Part shown: in pieces, positions 16,045 to 24,200 of the stretch
Numbering within the stretch: the stretch's first letter is position 1
Layout: the number at the start of each line of letters is the position of its first letter
Source of the DNA: an uncultured Bacteroidia bacterium
GTDB lineage: Bacteria; Bacteroidota; Bacteroidia; Bacteroidales; UBA932
DNA length: 52,758 nt
Assembly (NCBI GenBank): GCA_902784435.1
Contig: CACZUR010000016.1
Span: 1 to 52,758, forward strand
Reading direction: 5' to 3'
Position numbers and translations under genes: made by a program
Notes under the pieces: generated by a model
Databases searched by the model: none
What the model was told of the DNA's origin: nothing
Seen by the model: only the letters and a program-made list of their open reading frames with translations

Positions 16045-16989
16045 ATGGATAACGAGAACAAGAAATTAACCCCGATGCGCTTTCTGCCGGATGTTAAGCA
16101 GATGCCCTGGGGTACCGCAGAATACAAGCTGGCCGATCTGGGCTTTGTAGATTCGATGGCCTGCGAGGGCTGGCTCAAAGGGAACTCCCTGAGCGACATC
16201 ATGCAGACCTATCTGGAGCGTGTGGTGGGAGAGACCTCCTTCAATTGGTACGGAACGCAGTTTCCGGTGCTGGTGAAGCGGCTCACGGTGAAGGGCCGCA
16301 CATCGCTGCACATTACCACGGACGACGAAACGGCCGAGCAGCGCTACGACGCCTTTGGAAAAACCGCCCTCTGGTACGTGCAGGAAGCCGGGGCCGATGC
16401 CCGCCTGTATCTGGGGTTCAAGAAAGACGTGACGGCCGAACAGTTCTACAACGCCTGCCAGGACGGCAGCGTGAGCGCCCTGCTGCACAGCGTGAAACCC
16501 CAGCCCGGGGAGTGCTACCTGATAACGCCGGGCATGGTGCATGCCGCCAAAGACGTGACCCTGCTGGAGATTGCCGAGGGTTCGGAGCTGTGGTTCCGCC
16601 TGTACGACTGGGGAAAGACAGACCGGGAACTTCATCTGGAAGAGGCATTTGACCTCATTGACCTGAAGCGTTGCAACATATCGGCCTCCCAAGGAAATAC
16701 CCTGGCCACCACGCCGCAGTTCACCGTGAACCGGATTGCCCTGGACCAGCCGCTGAAAAGCCACCGGGACGAAGATGATACTTTTCTCCTGTATATCTGT
16801 ACCCGGGGAGCGGCCGTCATTCAGGAAAACGGCACCAACTACAACCTTCGGCAGAATGACGTCGTGCTGGTGCCTGCCGAATGCTCCGACTTCTTCCTGC
16901 TTCCCGCCGAGAAAGATGCAGAACTCCTGGAAGTGCGGATGGACCCCCGCGAGGAGAATGACATCGTTTCGGAACCCGTAGAAGAATAG
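16045..16989 (+). CDS. Class I mannose-6-phosphate isomerase-like protein with altered zinc site
   Basis: A 314-residue cupin protein of the ManA family (Bacillus-type length). FPVLVKRL, GKTALWYV, the ITPGMVHA turn and FRLYDWG all align with ManA landmarks. The family binds zinc with Gln, His, Glu and His. Here the usual QVHPND segment reads HITTDD (about 95-100) and the usual KTExWY reads KTALWY, so only the His in PGMVHA is clearly kept. Activity as an isomerase of fructose-6-phosphate and mannose-6-phosphate is therefore uncertain, although ManC and a mannosyltransferase in the window would need mannose-6-phosphate. It is followed by hslR after 4 bases. Confidence 0.8.
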   Translation: MDNENKKLTPMRFLPDVKQMPWGTAEYKLADLGFVDSMACEGWLKGNSLSDIMQTYLERVVGETSFNWYGTQFPVLVKRLTVKGRTSLHITTDDETAEQRYDAFGKTALWYVQEAGADARLYLGFKKDVTAEQFYNACQDGSVSALLHSVKPQPGECYLITPGMVHAAKDVTLLEIAEGSELWFRLYDWGKTDRELHLEEAFDLIDLKRCNISASQGNTLATTPQFTVNRIALDQPLKSHRDEDDTFLLYICTRGAAVIQENGTNYNLRQNDVVLVPAECSDFFLLPAEKDAELLEVRMDPREENDIVSEPVEE

Positions 16990-16993
16990 TACC

Positions 16994-17431
16994 ATGGCCG
17001 AAGTCCGCATAGACAAATACCTCTGGGCCATCCGTGCATTCAAAACCCGCACGGACGCCACGGACGCCTGCAAGGGCGGAAAAGTGAAAATCGGCCAGGT
17101 GAATGCCAAACCGTCCAAGGCCGTGCAGCCGGGAGACGTTATCCAGGTGCGCAAAGGCTCGGTTACTTTCACTTACAAGGTGGTCCAGCCCACGGAACAC
17201 CGGGTGGGGGCCAAACTGGTTCCGCAGTTCGCCGAGAACCTGACGCCCCAGGCCGAACTGGAAAAACTCCGCGCCCCTGTCGAAAGCTTCTTCTTTACCC
17301 GCGACCGGGGTGCCGGCCGTCCTACCAAGAAAGACCGGCGGGAGATAGAACAAGTCTGGGATGCTATCGATTTCAATGACATCCCGGACGATGTAGCCGC
17401 TCATTTTGGCCTTACGGACGAAGAACAGTAA
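16994..17431 (+). CDS. hslR: S4 domain RNA-binding protein, Hsp15-like
   Basis: A 145-residue basic protein with an N-terminal S4 domain: RIDKYLWAIRAFKTRTDA (about 5-22) and GKVKIGQVNAKPSKAVQPGD continuing the fold. This matches Hsp15/HslR, which binds 50S subunits that carry a stalled nascent chain and helps recycle them. The C-terminal 60 residues include a basic segment (GRPTKKDRREI) and an acidic end. It follows the manA-like gene by 4 bases and ends 5 bases from the convergent addB stop. Confidence 0.9.
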   Translation: MAEVRIDKYLWAIRAFKTRTDATDACKGGKVKIGQVNAKPSKAVQPGDVIQVRKGSVTFTYKVVQPTEHRVGAKLVPQFAENLTPQAELEKLRAPVESFFFTRDRGAGRPTKKDRREIEQVWDAIDFNDIPDDVAAHFGLTDEEQ

Positions 17432-17436
17432 ATCCC

Positions 17437-20295
17437 CTACCTGCCACAGATATCCTTGAAGTCGCACAGCTCGCATGTGCGACTTTCGTCCGTGCGATAG
17501 AACGGAACGGCGGGGTCTACGATCTGGTCCAGCAGGGCTTTGAGGCGCTCGGTGGTCAGGCGCAGGAATTCCGGGCTTTCGGGGGCGTCCGGCAGGGCCT
17601 GGGAGTAGAAACGGCCCGTACTGTAAATGGAATTGACAATGCGGAAGCCGCTCCAGGCAGGGTCTGCATGGGCCAGCAGGTCGTAGATGAACAGCTGCAG
17701 AGCAATCTTGGGCCTGTTCTTGTTGCTGGGGCCGAAGAGCCTTTCCACCACGTCGGCGGCGTTGGCGTCCGTAATCAGGATTTCGTCATCCTCTACCCGG
17801 CCGGTCTTGTAGTCCACGATGCGGAGTTCACCGCTCTTGTAGGAATCTATCCTGTCCAGGAAGCCCTTGAAACGGAAACCGTGGAATTCCATCCGTTTTT
17901 TCTTCTCCAGCCCGTAAATCTGCAGTTCTCCGGTAGAATCCGGGCTGGCCAATAAGGCGGCATCGTGCCGAAGGGTGCTTTGCACATAGTCCAGGATCAC
18001 TTCTTCCAGCACCAGGTTGCGGCCGGACACCTCCAGGCCGTTCATCTGGTACAGGACCTCTTCCCGCACCATTTTCCGCAGGCGGGCGGTGTCCTTGAGC
18101 CAGGCATGCAGATGCGCAGGCGTGATGCGGGTATCCTCGCTGTAGAGCTTTTGCATGATGCGGTGGAAAGCCTTCCCGATCATGCTCTGGTCCAGCGATT
18201 CCGCCACCTCCTCTTCCGCCTTCAGGCCCTGCACGGCCTGGTAATAGAATTTGGCGGGGCAGGCCAGGTAGCTTTGCAGCACACTGGCCGACAGTTCCTT
18301 CTCCCGGATGGTGCGGATATCGGCCTCCGTCTTGGGAATGGGAGCGTCTTCCTTGACGGGCATCAGGGCCGATGCCGCCACCTGCCGCCGGAGCTTGATA
18401 CCGAAGCTGTATTCCAGCTGCTTGATGTAGCGGCTTTCCTCCCCGGACTTGAGGCCTTCCGTGCGGCTGTCGTACAGGAGCCACACCTTTTCCGGCCGCT
18501 GGATCATGCGGTAAAAATAGTAGGCCCACACGGCGTCCTGATACTCATACGTGGGCAGGCCGAAGCCCTTCCGCAGCTCCGGCGGAATGAACGAGGAACT
18601 CACGCTGCGCCGGGGAAACACGCCTTCGTTGGCGCTGAGGATCACCAGGTTCCGGAAATCCAGCGTACGGGTTTCCAGCGGCCCCATCACCTGCAGCCCC
18701 TGCAGCGGTTCTCCGCGGAACGGTACGGAAATGCCCTCCAGGATGCGTTCCAACAGCCGGAGATGGGTAGCGGGAAGCACCGCCAGGTCTATCTCCTGCA
18801 GGATGTTCAACTGCGTATGGCAGCGTTTGGCGAAATCCAGTTCCAGCAGCATTTCTCCCCCGGCGCTGAGGCGCTGGCCCAGAAAGGCAACCACCTCTGA
18901 CAGATAGCTTTCCATCCGGTGGTTCTGCCCGGCCGATGCTTCCTTGGGCGCGGTAATCACTGGCCTGAAAACCAGGTCCATCAAAGGACCGGCACCGCGG
19001 AGGTCCTCCTCCGGTATGTAGTACTTGCCGCCGGCCTTGATGCGGCGGATGCGCTCCGTTTCCTCCTGGGTAGCCAAGGCTTTCAGCAGGCCCGAGGAAA
19101 AGATTTCCCGCACCCGGCGATGGTAAAAACACCAGCCGTCGGCCCGCCCGCGCAGGCTGAGCTGCAACTGCCCCAGGGCGCTCACAAAACTATAGACGGC
19201 GCTCTGGGACATGGGATATCCCATGGTTACGTTTACGCTGTCCTGCGACAGCGGAATGGAGTTCAGCAGCGGCAGGAGCAGGTTTTCGTCCGGCAGCACG
19301 AAGGCGGTCTCCACCGGGTCGGAGCCCTGGGCCTGCGCCAGGATTTGCGGGGCCAGTTTGGCCTGTCCCACCGAAGACGGCACGCTGATGACGGTCACTT
19401 CCGGAACAGGGCCGATGTTCTCCAGCGGAAACGCCTGGGGAAATTCCTCTACATTCCGCTGCATGAAGAAGGAAGACTTGTTGGCCTTGTCCCGGATGAG
19501 GGGGCTCACATAATCCCAGACAAACTGGGCCAGGCCGGCATCCCGCATCTTTTTCATAACCAGGCGTTCGCATTCGTTCAGGGCATTCAGTCCCACAAAC
19601 ACATAGCCCTTTACATCGGGGAAATCTTCCTGCAGGATATCGGCCACGGGCACGCCCTCCTGCAGCCGGGAGGCCAGCATCCGGTACACCCGCCCCTCAT
19701 AGGCCATGCCGCTCTCCTGCAGGCTGGCGTTGAAATTCCTGTACAGGGGGTACAGCAGGTTCCACAGTTTGAGGAAGCGGGACTTCACATTGTCCCCGTC
19801 CTGGTTGACGGTCAGGGTGCCCTTGGCGTCCCGGAAATGGCCCAGAAAATGCCGGATGGCGTTTTGCTGATTCTCTGACAGATAGTCCAGGGAATCCTGC
19901 AGCGCCTTGAAATCCGACACATTCTGCAGCAGGTCCTCCGCGTTCACCAGGTATTTGTCTATGTCGTCAAAATCGGAGAGCATGACGTCGCCCCAGAACA
20001 CGAAGTCGTCCAGGGGTTCCGCCTGCGGATTCAGTTCTTGATACAAGCGGTACAGTTCCAGGAGCAGACGCAGTTTATCCGTTACCGACGCATGGTTTAT
20101 CTTGTAAAAGAAATCGTTGATGGTGAACAGTTTGGGAAGCGGAAGCGGGATGCCGGCGCCACTGTCCCGCACCAGTTCCGACAGGTATTTCTTGAAGAAA
20201 ACCAGCGACCGGCGGTTGGGAAAAAGCAGACACAACGCCTGTATGTCTCCGCCCTGGAAGTAGTGGGCGGCCACTTGTTTCAAAAAGGGCTCCAT
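17437..20295 (-). CDS. addB: AddB-like PD-(D/E)XK nuclease subunit
   Basis: A 952-residue protein of the AddB/RexB type, the second subunit of a RecBCD-like helicase-nuclease that processes double-strand breaks. The N-terminal part resembles a helicase fold without a good Walker A. The C-terminal nuclease has GKAFHRIM, the strand with RID, and VDYKTG (Asp828, Lys830). Four cysteines, Cys679 in YLACPAKF and Cys941, Cys944 and Cys950 in CELCDFKDIC, match the AddB iron-sulfur staple. The AddA partner is at 38539-41523, not adjacent. It is divergent from the rubrerythrin gene. Confidence 0.9.
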   Translation of the reverse strand: MEPFLKQVAAHYFQGGDIQALCLLFPNRRSLVFFKKYLSELVRDSGAGIPLPLPKLFTINDFFYKINHASVTDKLRLLLELYRLYQELNPQAEPLDDFVFWGDVMLSDFDDIDKYLVNAEDLLQNVSDFKALQDSLDYLSENQQNAIRHFLGHFRDAKGTLTVNQDGDNVKSRFLKLWNLLYPLYRNFNASLQESGMAYEGRVYRMLASRLQEGVPVADILQEDFPDVKGYVFVGLNALNECERLVMKKMRDAGLAQFVWDYVSPLIRDKANKSSFFMQRNVEEFPQAFPLENIGPVPEVTVISVPSSVGQAKLAPQILAQAQGSDPVETAFVLPDENLLLPLLNSIPLSQDSVNVTMGYPMSQSAVYSFVSALGQLQLSLRGRADGWCFYHRRVREIFSSGLLKALATQEETERIRRIKAGGKYYIPEEDLRGAGPLMDLVFRPVITAPKEASAGQNHRMESYLSEVVAFLGQRLSAGGEMLLELDFAKRCHTQLNILQEIDLAVLPATHLRLLERILEGISVPFRGEPLQGLQVMGPLETRTLDFRNLVILSANEGVFPRRSVSSSFIPPELRKGFGLPTYEYQDAVWAYYFYRMIQRPEKVWLLYDSRTEGLKSGEESRYIKQLEYSFGIKLRRQVAASALMPVKEDAPIPKTEADIRTIREKELSASVLQSYLACPAKFYYQAVQGLKAEEEVAESLDQSMIGKAFHRIMQKLYSEDTRITPAHLHAWLKDTARLRKMVREEVLYQMNGLEVSGRNLVLEEVILDYVQSTLRHDAALLASPDSTGELQIYGLEKKKRMEFHGFRFKGFLDRIDSYKSGELRIVDYKTGRVEDDEILITDANAADVVERLFGPSNKNRPKIALQLFIYDLLAHADPAWSGFRIVNSIYSTGRFYSQALPDAPESPEFLRLTTERLKALLDQIVDPAVPFYRTDESRTCELCDFKDICGR

Positions 20296-20300
20296 AGTTG

Positions 20301-20332
20301 TTGCTAAGATACAAAAAATTTACTTATATTTG
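20301..20332 (+). promoter_or_regulatory. Promoter of the reverse rubrerythrin gene
   Basis: TTG (20301-20303), 21 bases, then TATATTTG (20325-20332), followed by a leader of about 30 bases to the ATG at 20371. Confidence 0.75.
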
Positions 20333-20370
20333 TGAAGTATCATAAACTAACAACCTTAAAAGAATACTTT

Positions 20371-20928
20371 ATGAAAAAGAAATTCAGATGCCTGGTTTGC
20401 GGATATGTCCACGAAGGAGACAGCGCCCCCGAAAAATGCCCCGTGTGCAAAGCCCCGGCCAGCAAATTCGTAGAAGTGAAGGAAGAAGCCGGTGACAAAC
20501 CCCAGTGGGCCTGCGAGCACGAACTGGGTGTCGCCAAAGGCTGCGACCCGGAGGTCTGGGCCGGCCTCCAGGACCACTTCGCCGGAGAATGCTCAGAGGT
20601 GGGCATGTACCTGGCCATGAGCCGTCAGGCAGAGCGCGAAGGCTATCCGGAGATTGCCGATGCCTTCAAGCGCTATGCCTTTGAAGAGGCAGACCATGCC
20701 GCCCGCATCGCCGAACTGCTGGGAGAAGTAGTCTGGGACACCAAGACCAACCTGAAGAAACGCTACGAGGCAGAAGCCGGTGCCTGCGAAGGAAAACTGG
20801 CCATTGCCGTCAAAGCCAAACAGCTGGGCTACGATGCCATCCACGACACCATCCACGAAATGGCAAAAGACGAAGCCCGCCATGGCGCAGGCTTCCTGGG
20901 ACTGTACAAACGCTTCTTCGAGAAGTAG
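20371..20928 (+). CDS. Reverse rubrerythrin (rubredoxin-ferritin-like peroxidase)
   Basis: A 185-residue protein with the rubredoxin iron site first (CLVCG at Cys7/Cys10 and CPVCK at Cys23/Cys26), then a ferritin-like four-helix domain with [21 protein letters not shown] and DEARHGAG supplying the diiron Glu/His ligands. Classical rubrerythrin has the opposite order, so this is the reverse type, which reduces hydrogen peroxide in anaerobes with electrons from NAD(P)H through a reductase. The ATG at 20371 is chosen because an earlier in-frame ATG (20332) overlaps the promoter. It is monocistronic and ends at a strong bidirectional terminator. Confidence 0.92.
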   Translation: MKKKFRCLVCGYVHEGDSAPEKCPVCKAPASKFVEVKEEAGDKPQWACEHELGVAKGCDPEVWAGLQDHFAGECSEVGMYLAMSRQAEREGYPEIADAFKRYAFEEADHAARIAELLGEVVWDTKTNLKKRYEAEAGACEGKLAIAVKAKQLGYDAIHDTIHEMAKDEARHGAGFLGLYKRFFEK

Positions 20929-20947
20929 TTCCGGCCCTTCTGTCAAA

Positions 20948-20984
20948 AAAAGTGGTGACCCCGTCAATCTGGGCCACCACTTTT
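20948..20984. terminator. Bidirectional terminator between rubrerythrin and sppA
   Basis: AAAAGTGGTG (20948-20957) pairs with CACCACTTTT (20975-20984), with an inner CCC/GGG pairing. It has A/T flanks on both sides, so it serves both converging genes. Confidence 0.85.
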
Positions 20985-20986
20985 AT

Positions 20987-22765
20987 TTAGCGGATATCCA
21001 GCGCGTAAGGAAGCCGCGCGTACACTTTTCCGGGCTCATTGGCCTTGAGGGAAGTTACCGCCGGGGCCAGGCCCGCAAAGGGCGTTCCGGACAGGATAGT
21101 GGGTTCTTCCGTGGTTTGTCCCAGCTGCAGCATCAGTTCCTGGAAGAAGGTGAGCGGTTCGGGGTAATCCACGACTTTGTACAGGTCGCTGGAGGGAAGG
21201 TCTGCCAGGGCAGCGGCATAGGCGATGGCATCCTGCAGGGTACCAATCTCGTCTACCAGGCCAATTTCCAGGGCATCGGCCCCTGTCCACACACGACCCT
21301 GGGCAATCTCGTCCACCCGGGCGGATTCCATGCCGCGGCTGGTGGCCACCAGGTTCACGAAGGAATCATAGATATCCTCTACCGAAGCCTGCATATAGGC
21401 CAGTTCGGCCTTGTCAAAGGGACGCATCAGGGAGAACATATCGCTATGCTTGTTGGAGCTCACGGACTCCATACCCACGCCCACTTTCTTGGTCACCTCG
21501 GAGAATTCGGGAATCATGGAGAACACGCCGATGGAGCCGGTGATGGTGGTGGCATCGGCATAAATCTTCTGACAGCCGTTGGAAATCCAGTAACCGCCGG
21601 AAGCGGCATAATTGCCATAGGAGGCCACCAGGGGCTTCTCTTTCTGGAGCAGGTCCAGGGCCGAACGGATTTTCACGGAAGCGCTCACGCTGCCGCCGGG
21701 AGAATTCACGCGCAGTACGACGGCCTTTATGCTATTGTCCTTCCGAACCTGGTCGATGATCTGGACAAAGCGGTCTCCGGCTACATTCACGTAATCCTTC
21801 CCTTCCACGATGTCTCCGTCTACGTGGATGACGGCCACATTGGTGCGGCCGGGTAGGCTACCCTCCACCTTGGAGAGGGTATAATCTACGAAGGGAACCA
21901 GATGCATGTGCTTCACCTCGTCTACCTGTGCCAGGGTGCAGAGCTTGGCAACCAGGGTCTCGTGATCGACCAGTTCGTCTACCAGGCCGTTAGCCAGGAA
22001 ATCTTCCGGGAAGTTCAGGGCAAGGTCGTCGATGAGGGCATTGAACTTCTCCACGGGAATCTCCCGGGCCTGGGCCATTTCCCCGCTGAAGGCCTTCCAG
22101 ATGGAATTGACCATCACCTGGTTCTGCTCCCGGTTTTCGGGCGACGAGCTGGAACGGATGAACATTTCGCCGGCGCTCTTGTATTTGCCGTGCCGAATGA
22201 GCTGCACGTTCACGCCCAGCTTATCCAGAATATCCTTCAGGAAGGTGAGTTGGGCCGAAATGCCGATGAGCATGTTATTGCCGCCGTGCTGGGAAGCCAT
22301 GTAAATCTTGTCGGCCACCGAGGAAAGGAAATAGGAACCGTTACTGGGGCTCTCCGTATAGGCGATGACAGGCTTGCCGCTGAGACGGAAGGCCTGCAGC
22401 GCCTTGCGAAGCTCCTCTACGTCGGCGATTCCGGCACTCATGCCGTCGGCCCGCAGGAGGATATATCGGATGGACGGATCCGAAGCGGCCTGCTGGATGG
22501 TGGTGACGGCGTCTCGCACACCCAAGGCGGGCAGCATGCCTCCCATCTGGAAGGACATCATATCCGGGGCAGGCATCTCCTGAGTCTGCTCCGCGAGCGT
22601 GAACGTGGACATGTCCAGATCCAGCACGCCGCCCTTGGTAATGCGGGTGCGGCCGCCGGTAGCAAAGGCGCTGCCCAGCACTATCAAGAGAAAAAGGAAG
22701 CCGATAATCCTTAACACAACATAGCCGCAAATCACGGCCAGCATGGTTTTTACAAAATCTTTCAT
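20987..22765 (-). CDS. sppA: Signal peptide peptidase SppA, 67-kDa type
   Basis: A 592-residue membrane-anchored S49 peptidase that degrades signal peptides left in the inner membrane. One N-terminal membrane helix (about 8-36) is followed by two tandem ClpP-like domains. The catalytic dyad is seen as Lys196 in GKYKSAGE of the first domain and Ser389 in NYAASGGYW of the second, as in the E. coli enzyme. It follows the C11 peptidase gene by 14 bases on the same strand, so the two are probably co-transcribed. Confidence 0.95.
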   Translation of the reverse strand: MKDFVKTMLAVICGYVVLRIIGFLFLLIVLGSAFATGGRTRITKGGVLDLDMSTFTLAEQTQEMPAPDMMSFQMGGMLPALGVRDAVTTIQQAASDPSIRYILLRADGMSAGIADVEELRKALQAFRLSGKPVIAYTESPSNGSYFLSSVADKIYMASQHGGNNMLIGISAQLTFLKDILDKLGVNVQLIRHGKYKSAGEMFIRSSSSPENREQNQVMVNSIWKAFSGEMAQAREIPVEKFNALIDDLALNFPEDFLANGLVDELVDHETLVAKLCTLAQVDEVKHMHLVPFVDYTLSKVEGSLPGRTNVAVIHVDGDIVEGKDYVNVAGDRFVQIIDQVRKDNSIKAVVLRVNSPGGSVSASVKIRSALDLLQKEKPLVASYGNYAASGGYWISNGCQKIYADATTITGSIGVFSMIPEFSEVTKKVGVGMESVSSNKHSDMFSLMRPFDKAELAYMQASVEDIYDSFVNLVATSRGMESARVDEIAQGRVWTGADALEIGLVDEIGTLQDAIAYAAALADLPSSDLYKVVDYPEPLTFFQELMLQLGQTTEEPTILSGTPFAGLAPAVTSLKANEPGKVYARLPYALDIR

Positions 22766-22779
22766 ATGGAAGAAATCAA

Positions 22780-24117
22780 TTATTGAACAAGTCCCGTAGC
22801 CTGGTTCCAGGCCAGATTATCTTTATAATAATGGTCCAGGTAGGCCGACCCCATGGAGGGCAGATACATGGAAAAGCCGGAATGGCACTGGATGGCAAAG
22901 CCGTACTGAGTGCCCTGCATAAAATAAGGTGTGGCGCCCTTGAATATCACGCATTTAGCCAGCGCTGCATCCAGCTGCGCCTCTTCTTCTGCAGAAATAC
23001 CCGCCTTCACGAGAATGTCCTTGAGGTCGTAGAAGAAATGGCGTTCGTAGCGGAAATAGCCCTGTACGCTGCTTCCCTGCAACATAGCCAACGGATAACG
23101 GTATTTTTGGAAAAGGGTACGGCAAATGCCGGAGAGATCCTCCATTTCCCGGAGGTTGATGGCCGAGAACACCGCCGACTTGTTGATCCCGGTCTGGGCG
23201 GCATAATAATTATAGGCATCCCGGCACGCAGCCACAGGATCCGGGTCGGACACCAGCAGACGGGACATCAAGGTTTCATAATCGAAACCCTCCGCGAGGA
23301 GTTCGGTCTGGGAGAATCCCAGGACATCCACTTTTTCCCGGAGTTCATAGGCTACTTCTACGCCACCGCTCAGGCAGGCGTCCAGCAGCAGATAATCCAG
23401 GTGGAATGGCAAGGCGTCCCGGAAGGCCACGAGATCCATTTCCACGGCATTGGAGCCATCCTTGTCCTGGCCGATGCTCTTAACCGGCGCACCATCTTCT
23501 ACGATTTCCGGGAAATACCACTTCCCCGTCCGCCGGGCAGGAGCGTTCCAGACATTCCCGCCGGAAGACGAAGCGTTGGTTTCAAATTTGGAAGGGTCGA
23601 AATAATACTCCTCCGGGAGCCAGCCGGAACCATGGGAAGAGAGGACCATCCCATAACCCTTGGCCGGGAAACGGTCGTAGGCGAACTGCAGGGCATCCCT
23701 CAGGGTGGTTCCCCCGAAAAGCTGGGTGCCCTGCGGCCAGATTTTCAAGGTATCCCGCACAACTCCTTCCTCTTCCCGGTACATCCGGTACAGGACAGGG
23801 GCCGATGTGGTGGCAAAGCTTCCGTCTGCGGGCAGGCGGGACAGGACCAGTAGCACATGGGCTGTCCGGTACCCGCCGGGCAGGTAATTCTCCGACAGGT
23901 CCATGAGGTCCTGGCGCAGGTAAGAAGACAGGGAATTGAAGCCCCCCGACACCATGATAACCACGTTACGGATTTCCTCCGACTCAATGCGGGCGGGCTT
24001 GGTAACGGGCGTGGTGGTTTCCGCGGAGACGGTCCAGGGGGTGAAATTATCGTCCCGGCAGGAAACCGCAAAAACGATTCCCAGCAGGCAGGAAAATATG
24101 AATCCGAGTCTTCTCAT
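22780..24117 (-). CDS. Clostripain-like (C11) cysteine peptidase lipoprotein
   Basis: A 445-residue lipoprotein (MRRLGFIFS..., lipobox AVSC, Cys20). The mature protein has the clostripain/caspase-like catalytic pair: LSSHGSGW (His162) and LLDACLSGG (Cys248). The family cleaves after Arg or Lys and often needs self-processing. A Ser/Gly-rich stretch (NASSSGGNVW, about 180-190) could be a linker or processing site. The ATG at 24117 is preferred; the ATGs at 24132 and 24129 lie next to the -7 box at 24134-24141. It is followed by sppA and divergent from the DPP III gene. Confidence 0.88.
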   Translation of the reverse strand: MRRLGFIFSCLLGIVFAVSCRDDNFTPWTVSAETTTPVTKPARIESEEIRNVVIMVSGGFNSLSSYLRQDLMDLSENYLPGGYRTAHVLLVLSRLPADGSFATTSAPVLYRMYREEEGVVRDTLKIWPQGTQLFGGTTLRDALQFAYDRFPAKGYGMVLSSHGSGWLPEEYYFDPSKFETNASSSGGNVWNAPARRTGKWYFPEIVEDGAPVKSIGQDKDGSNAVEMDLVAFRDALPFHLDYLLLDACLSGGVEVAYELREKVDVLGFSQTELLAEGFDYETLMSRLLVSDPDPVAACRDAYNYYAAQTGINKSAVFSAINLREMEDLSGICRTLFQKYRYPLAMLQGSSVQGYFRYERHFFYDLKDILVKAGISAEEEAQLDAALAKCVIFKGATPYFMQGTQYGFAIQCHSGFSMYLPSMGSAYLDHYYKDNLAWNQATGLVQ

Positions 24118-24133
24118 GTAAAACCCCATCATG

Positions 24134-24160
24134 CAAAGTTAAGAAAAATTCCTATATTTG
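24134..24160. promoter_or_regulatory. Back-to-back -7 boxes for the C11 and DPP III genes
   Basis: TAACTTTG on the minus strand (24141-24134) faces the C11 peptidase and TATATTTG on the plus strand (24153-24160) faces the DPP III gene. Only 11 bases separate them, so polymerases must compete or share a regulator. Neither has a clear TTG at -33. Confidence 0.6.
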
Positions 24161-24200
24161 CATCATTGGGAGTATATAGTACTCTTGAAAACGGATTATT

